Source of the DNA: Lobosporangium transversale
Taxonomy: Eukaryota > Mortierellomycota > Mortierellomycetes > Mortierellales > Mortierellaceae
NCBI RefSeq assembly: GCF_002105155.1
Contig: NW_019028993.1
Coordinates: forward strand, 620,001 to 684,000
Length of the DNA: 64,000 nt
Reading direction: 5' to 3'
Part shown: positions 58,201 through 64,000 of the stretch, in pieces
Numbering within the stretch: the first letter of the stretch is position 1
How the letters are laid out: each line of letters opens with the position of its first letter
Position numbers and translations under genes: made by a program
The notes under the pieces: generated by a model
Told to the model about the DNA's origin: nothing
Seen by the model: the letters and a program-made list of their open reading frames with translations, nothing else
The model's database searches: none

Positions 58201-60057
58201 TGATTTGGTCACCCCGCCCTTAGAGCTCCAGCGTCTGGTCTTTCCTTGGATTGAGGAAAATTTTGATAAACATATGCCGGAGAGAGCTGACTCCTGGAGA
58301 GAGGAGTGCACCAAAGAAATGCTGGGGGTCGATCCAAATGTCCCGACAGACGAAGACATTTTTTGGACGCCAATCGAGAAGAAGACGAGCTCGAAACGAT
58401 TGACCCGTGCCTTCAGCACTGACTCCCTTGTTACACGCATTGGGTTCCTCAAACTTCTTGTGCGTATGAGGCGAGTAATCCTTCAGGATGCAGTGCTCTT
58501 TTTGAAGCCGAACGACAAGGGGAAAATGTTGGAGAACAAACTCCTCGAATCGTTACCAGAAATCTTTGGTTGCCAGCTCTTTCTGGATTTCCAACATCAA
58601 TTGCTTCGGGCCATCGACGTACATCGCCGACAAGCAGGCATCATCCAAGCGGATGTGCCAGTTAATGCGCAAACTATGGTAAGCGCCATTAACACGTTGT
58701 CGGTAGAGGCGCGGGTCTTTCATCAACTCCAGCATGAGACGGTCCAGAAGCTCGAGGCCCTATCCACCCTTGTGACAGAGCAACAGGAGCAACAGAGGCA
58801 GCAACAGGAGCAACAGAGGCAGCAACAGGAGCAAATCCACTTACTTCTCCAATCGCTGCAGCAGCAACAAAGCGCAAATGTGCGGCAGCCTTTTCCATAT
58901 CATGTGCAGTCTTGCCCGCCCTTTGTGTTTAATCCTTCTCCATTGGCGCCAGCACAGAGCCGCCTAGCTTCTTTTCCTTCGGTTCCTCAGGCTCCTACTA
59001 CGCAGGGCCTATATCAAGCTCGCCAGGCCGCTCCACCGCAACAGCAGCCATTATTTTCCAACCAATTGCCACCATGTCCTCAGCAACAGCATCCATATCA
59101 ACATAGCCATGTGCAGGCTCCAATGACCTCAGAGCAGACACAACGATTGCCGGAAGATGAAAGGTATAAAGGCTACCTCATGAAAGGCGATGGCAAGCAA
59201 TTGACGGTCAGGGAAGCATGGGATGAATTCCGTGGGCCCGTTGCTCAGGCAAAGCAGGAAAATCACAAATGGCCATTCACAGAGGCGCGTCACAAGGCAT
59301 TCAGGCGCAGGCGTCAATTTTTCGATCTGATAAAGAATATTGCCGAAAAACAGAAGCGAGACTTCGAAGAGGTAGTAGACGCACTGACAGCTCAGTACAA
59401 GGGTCGGACAATCAATTCCATTCGACTAGAGCTTCTGAAAGACACCGGGAATGACGAAGGCTGCCACCAAGATGCGGACGAGTAGATGAGTAAGGGTAAT
59501 TTTTTTTTTCTTTTTTTATATATATATACATATATATATATCCTCGGATACAAATTTAAGCAATAAAGCACAAAGTAGTGATGGTGTCGGAAATACCAAG
59601 ACATGAACTGAGCTACAAGAAGCAGAAAACTGTTGGCTGCATCCTTGAGCCAAAAGAGGCTGAGAAAATACAATGTACAAGCAACCCATTGTCGTGAAAT
59701 TTGTGATATTCCAAGGTGTTTAGCATAAGTATCATCCAGGAAAAAGCATTATCGTCAACATTATTAACAAGACAAAACACCATCAAAGCACTATCAAAGC
59801 ATTTTTGACTCGACTCGGCTACCAACGCACTATAACAGAAATAATTGAATACTTCATCAATATAAAAACTGTCATGTTTAATCATTAACACTGTCTCTAC
59901 CATAAAAAGATTTTGTCTATTTCGCTTCACAAATCCATTTTGTGGAAAAAGATTTGTGAAGCGAAATATAAAAATTTTGTGACTTGGTATCCTTCTGTGT
60001 CCACCTGTGTCCGCCTGTGTCCATCTGAATGGACACAGGTGAGCAATTTCGTTTCAC
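55214..60057 (+). mobile_element. Crypton transposon, copy A (4,844 bp, head-to-tail tandem)
   Basis: The unit is delimited by comparison with copy B: identity begins at AATCTATAATGG (55214 and 60058) while the left flanks differ. It encodes one spliced tyrosine-recombinase gene and has no terminal inverted repeats, as expected for Cryptons, which move as circular DNA and integrate by site-specific recombination. The 3' tail (59486-60057) is non-coding and ends in nested inverted repeats. Copies A and B seem identical except for a one-base difference in a T run, which suggests a very recent event. The right end of A is inferred to be the start of B. Confidence 0.85.
55570..59485 (+). CDS. Crypton tyrosine recombinase (copy A, intact)
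   Basis: Exons 55570-55968, 56058-56790, 57089-57732 and 57833-59485 join in phase to 1,142 residues. An upstream in-frame ATG at 55372 would add 66 residues, but that part looks like leader sequence. Order: an N-terminal basic segment; a long Gly/Gln/Glu hexanucleotide-encoded repeat (about residues 245-300); a helical core-binding region with WRMLPTVGVSGRRPYD; then the catalytic domain with Arg in LLRDEDIRNLNL (about 525), HSGR (His about 655, Arg about 658), Trp in LGRWVMGQ (about 681) and the nucleophile Tyr in MENFYAPKN (about 690). After a Gln-rich coiled coil, the C-terminus (about 1033-1110) resembles the GCR1_C DNA-binding domain (LTVREAWDEF, KAFRRRRQFFDLI). All catalytic residues are present. 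Confidence 0.88.
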
Positions 60058-60061
60058 AATC
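59919..60061. repeat. Inverted-repeat cluster at the Crypton A/B junction
   Basis: A perfect 17-bp inverted repeat (ATTTCGCTTCACAAATC at 59919-59935, its complement at 59951-59967), a perfect 11-bp hairpin (CCTGTGTCCAT, loop CTGA, 60014-60039) preceded by CTGTGTCC direct repeats, and a third related arm ATTTCGTTTCACAATC at 60046-60061 that spans the junction itself. Possible recombinase-binding and crossover sites. Confidence 0.75.
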
Positions 60062-63000
60062 TATAATGGATTATGATGCCAAATCCAGTCCTTTTTCCAT
60101 TTAAGGGTATTATGTTTCATGTCTGTGCGTACAAGACATGTGTCCGTTTTGTGGCTTTTACTCCGACACTTGTCCTGAAATTTGAATTGACATCAAATCC
60201 ATCGAAATTTTAACAATGTCATCATGGCATGCTAAAGATCTCTTTCTTTCTTCTTTATTTCACGCCTTCATTCCTCCATACATTCATATACACAATAAAA
60301 CAATAAAACCTACAATACACAGAGTAGACTTACCCTCTCCCCTGACTAAAACTGAGAAAAATAACGGCACATTCGCATTTTCAAAGGTTCATTCCTGCTT
60401 GCTCACTTTCAAAATGACAAACAACAACGAAAAGATTTTATCCAATTTCACCTGCATGGATTTGGAACAAAGCACCAGTCAGACGAAGCCAACCAATTCA
60501 AGTACTCGCACTGGATCCACTCGTGCAACACCGAGGAGAAAAAGAGTTATTCTGACTGACGAAACGACTCCAGAGCCTTCACCAGTGGCACAGACTGCTA
60601 GAGTTAGTGCAAAGTCTTTTAAGCGCCCTAGGCGTTGTGAGGCTGATTCTTTATCCTCAAATGTCCTTCACTCCGGTCCATTGACAGAAGAAGAGCTGGC
60701 CCTGGCGAACGCACGGAAGGAGTCGGCGAGAAGTGTGCTGCAGATGATTTTAGATGATCCAGATTCATCGACGACAGTGAATCAATATAAGACACAGCTC
60801 CGGCTGTGGGAGGTATGTTGGATCATCAAAATGTCGCTATGAGCTATCTCAGACAGGCTATCAAACTAGACGACTTGGCTAATTCTCTTTTTTGTTTTTA
60901 GCAATACTGCAATGAAAATTATCAAGGTGACTGTAGCGTCGATGCGAAACGCATGCTTGAATACTTCACAACGGTTGTCTTCAAGCGAACAGTAAAGCGA
61001 TTGATCGGCACAGATCGTTGCTACCGTGGCGCTATTGGGTATGCCCAGCAGGGTGGAGGAGATTCTTCGAATTCTCAGGCTGGGGAAGACGCAGTCTATG
61101 AGGGAGAAGAGATCGACGAATTAGTCGAGGCAGATATCGACGAACATGAACTAAGCGACATGGAGCAGAGACTGGAGACATTAGATAACAGCGAGCAAGT
61201 TGATGACGACGACGGCCAAAGCATAGACCAAGGTCAACAACAGGGACAGGGTCAGAGACAGGGTCAGGAACAGGGTCAGGAACAGGGTCAGGATCAGGAT
61301 CAGGAACGGAGACAGGGTCAGGGGCAGGGGCAGGGACAGGAACAAGGACAGGAACAGGAACAGGAACAGGAACAAGGACAGGAACAGGAACAGGATGAAG
61401 ATCTGGAGCTTCAGCTGAGGTCATTGGCACAGAGAGGTAAGAAGGCTCCTCCCTCCTGGGATAATATGGAGCCACCTGAAGGAGTCGACCCACATCAATG
61501 GCAGATTGATATAGCATTGAATGATGAGGAGCGAGCATCACATGAAGCTGTAACTGTTGGGGGTTCAAGCAAGAACATCACGCCGAAGCGGAAGACTGCA
61601 GCCGTTATCAGGACTGAAAATGAAAGAGAACAAGGTATGTAAAGATAACCATGTATTAATATATAAATTGTTATACAGTACTGGGATCCAAACCTTTGGG
61701 AAGGCTCCGCCATCACGCGTACCCCAGGTGACAAGACACCATGGCCGCAACTCAGTGTTAATTATCAATATAAATAGCCTACTAAATTATGACTTAATAA
61801 ACCATTCCTTAATCCTGCATCCACCTTAATGTATCTTTGATTGTTACAATTTACACTAATGGTTGATACTTTTTATTATATATACAATTTTTTTTTTTTT
61901 TTTTTTTTTTTGGATATACTTTTGCGTTTGTAGTTATCCTGCAAGCACCAGAGGACAAACATGGCAGCAAAATTGTCTTTGTTCCTCTCACGCTGGGGAC
62001 AGTCGCAAATGTTAAGAAGGCTTTGCAATACTTATGGAGGCAACAGTCTTCTTCGACAGCTCCGTATCCCAATCCCGCCCCAAACCCAAGAACGGATGTA
62101 CCACTAGCGGAGGCGATCAAAAATTATGGAGAGAAACTTGTCCATCACAAAGTAACGACAGGCACCTTATCTCGCACTGCCACCTGTGCCGTACGAGAAC
62201 CTTACAACACTAAAATGTACCTGCGTATGTTGGCCTTTACATGGCGCATGCTTCCGACGGTTGGAGTAAGCGGCAGGCGACCTTACGACAGTGTTACAAG
62301 ATTTCAGTATATGAGGGAGAGGCTATGCCTCCTTGCACGCCATCATATGTTGCTGCGGGATGAGGACATCCGAAACTTGAACCTGGCTAACACATTCAAT
62401 ATTCAGACCCGTCACCCCGCGCCAGGGTCAAAGCTGGCGTCGGGGCTTGTCTTCTGCATCACACGTGGAAAGACAAACCATAAAGGTGTCGAACTCTATG
62501 CGACAGCTTATCGACATAAGCTGTTCTTAAGGTGCACCGTGGGCGGGTTTGCATTTTATATGCTAGAACGGTTCCAGGTAAATGATGCCGTCAGTCTTGA
62601 CGCGAGCGTATGATTTTTTCTCATTCAATTACACGAAGTGACATATATCCTTATTTTTTTTTTTTTCCCTATTGTAGGTGTTCAAGGAGCCTCTTCCCAA
62701 TTTTGCGGACCCTGACGAGTGGTACAGCATCAAGGTGCTAACAGGGGGTGGAACAAGCCAAGAACGGTTAGAGAACCGAAAGGAAGCGCTTGTTGGCCGA
62801 ACCCAAATGAGCACTACGGCGGCTGTAATGCGTGCCTGCGACGTGCATTCGGCCAAAATTACGCACTCTGGCCGACATGCAGGGGTCTCGGAAGCCTACG
62901 AAAGAGGCTTAAGCCTGGACGATATTCGCCACTTGGGAAGGTGGGTCATGGGGCAAATGGAGAACTTCTATGCTCCAAAAAACCCAACCAGGGGCGCTTT

Positions 63001-64000
63001 TTGTATGGCTCAGTTTGGACCGAATGAGCCTTACTTTATCGAGCGTGATTTGGTCACCCCGCCCTTAGAGCTCCAGCGTCTGGTCTTTCCTTGGATTGAG
63101 GAAAATTTTGATAAACATATGCCGGAGAGAGCTGACTCCTGGAGAGAGGAGTGCACCAAAGAAATGCTGGGGGTCGATCCAAATGTCCCGACAGACGAAG
63201 ACATTTTTTGGACGCCAATCGAGAAGAAGACGAGCTCGAAACGATTGACCCGTGCCTTCAGCACTGACTCCCTTGTTACACGCATTGGGTTCCTCAAACT
63301 TCTTGTGCGTATGAGGCGAGTAATCCTTCAGGATGCAGTGCTCTTTTTGAAGCCGAACGACAAGGGGAAAATGTTGGAGAACAAACTCCTCGAATCGTTA
63401 CCAGAAATCTTTGGTTGCCAGCTCTTTCTGGATTTCCAACATCAATTGCTTCGGGCCATCGACGTACATCGCCGACAAGCAGGCATCATCCAAGCGGATG
63501 TGCCAGTTAATGCGCAAACTATGGTAAGCGCCATTAACACGTTGTCGGTAGAGGCGCGGGTCTTTCATCAACTCCAGCATGAGACGGTCCAGAAGCTCGA
63601 GGCCCTATCCACCCTTGTGACAGAGCAACAGGAGCAACAGAGGCAGCAACAGGAGCAACAGAGGCAGCAACAGGAGCAAATCCACTTACTTCTCCAATCG
63701 CTGCAGCAGCAACAAAGCGCAAATGTGCGGCAGCCTTTTCCATATCATGTGCAGTCTTGCCCGCCCTTTGTGTTTAATCCTTCTCCATTGGCGCCAGCAC
63801 AGAGCCGCCTAGCTTCTTTTCCTTCGGTTCCTCAGGCTCCTACTACGCAGGGCCTATATCAAGCTCGCCAGGCCGCTCCACCGCAACAGCAGCCATTATT
63901 TTCCAACCAATTGCCACCATGTCCTCAGCAACAGCATCCATATCAACATAGCCATGTGCAGGCTCCAATGACCTCAGAGCAGACACAACGATTGCCGGAA
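60058..64000 (+). mobile_element. Crypton transposon, copy B (runs off the window)
   Basis: Direct, same-orientation repeat of copy A from AATCTATAATGG onward. The offset is 4,844 bases up to the T run near 61888 and 4,845 after it. The window ends before the recombinase stop codon, so the right end and any third copy are unseen. Confidence 0.85.
60414..64000 (+). CDS. Crypton tyrosine recombinase (copy B, 3' end outside window)
   Basis: Exons 60414-60812, 60902-61634, 61934-62577 and 62678 onward mirror copy A, with the same catalytic Arg, HSGR, Trp and Tyr. The four long plus-strand reading frames have the same translation as in copy A. The last visible codons fall in the segment before the GCR1_C-like domain, so roughly the final 109 residues are missing from view. 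No disabling change seen. Confidence 0.85.

Noticed and set aside
1-64000. tRNA genes
   Set aside because: Searched by eye for T-loop (GGTTCRANTCC) and anticodon arms; no complete cloverleaf found. A tRNAscan-SE run would settle it.

Overview
The window is nuclear DNA from a fungus, most likely an early-diverging one of the Mortierellomycotina type. That placement is inference. It rests on short spliceosomal introns, fungal-type housekeeping proteins, an RNI-like leucine-rich gene of a kind I associate with Mortierella, Crinkler-family fragments, and a fungal Crypton transposon. Poly(A) and poly(T) runs of 15 to 40 bases occur throughout, many inside introns or directly after stop codons. I found no tRNA, rRNA or CRISPR array.

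The left part (1-16 kb) is gene-dense. It holds a small RPEL-repeat protein, a divergent pair of mitoribosomal proteins (bL6m and uS14m), an unknown low-complexity protein, an eight-exon homologue of C9orf72, a CsbD-like stress protein, a single-pass membrane protein, and translation release factor eRF3 with a PAM2 motif.

The middle (16-49 kb) mixes a few intact genes with decayed DNA. Intact are a four-helix membrane protein, a REX1B-domain protein, a small protein with a phosphodegron-like motif, and a DUF1917-like protein. The decayed part contains a complete but non-autonomous hAT transposon with perfect 8-bp target duplications, a second hAT remnant, an interrupted RNI-like/LRR gene, a broken WD40 gene, a duplicated 3' end of chorismate synthase carrying a MITE, a Helitron 3' terminus, and Crinkler fragments in permuted order fused to a helicase tail.

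The right part (49-64 kb) holds intact ARO2 (chorismate synthase) and GSH1 (glutamate-cysteine ligase), both on the minus strand. They are followed by two nearly identical head-to-tail copies (period 4,844 bp) of a Crypton encoding a tyrosine recombinase with the R...HxxR...W...Y catalytic set. The second copy runs off the window. The tandem arrangement, with structured inverted repeats at the copy junction, is the most striking mobile-DNA feature. The fungal C9orf72 homologue is the most striking cellular gene.
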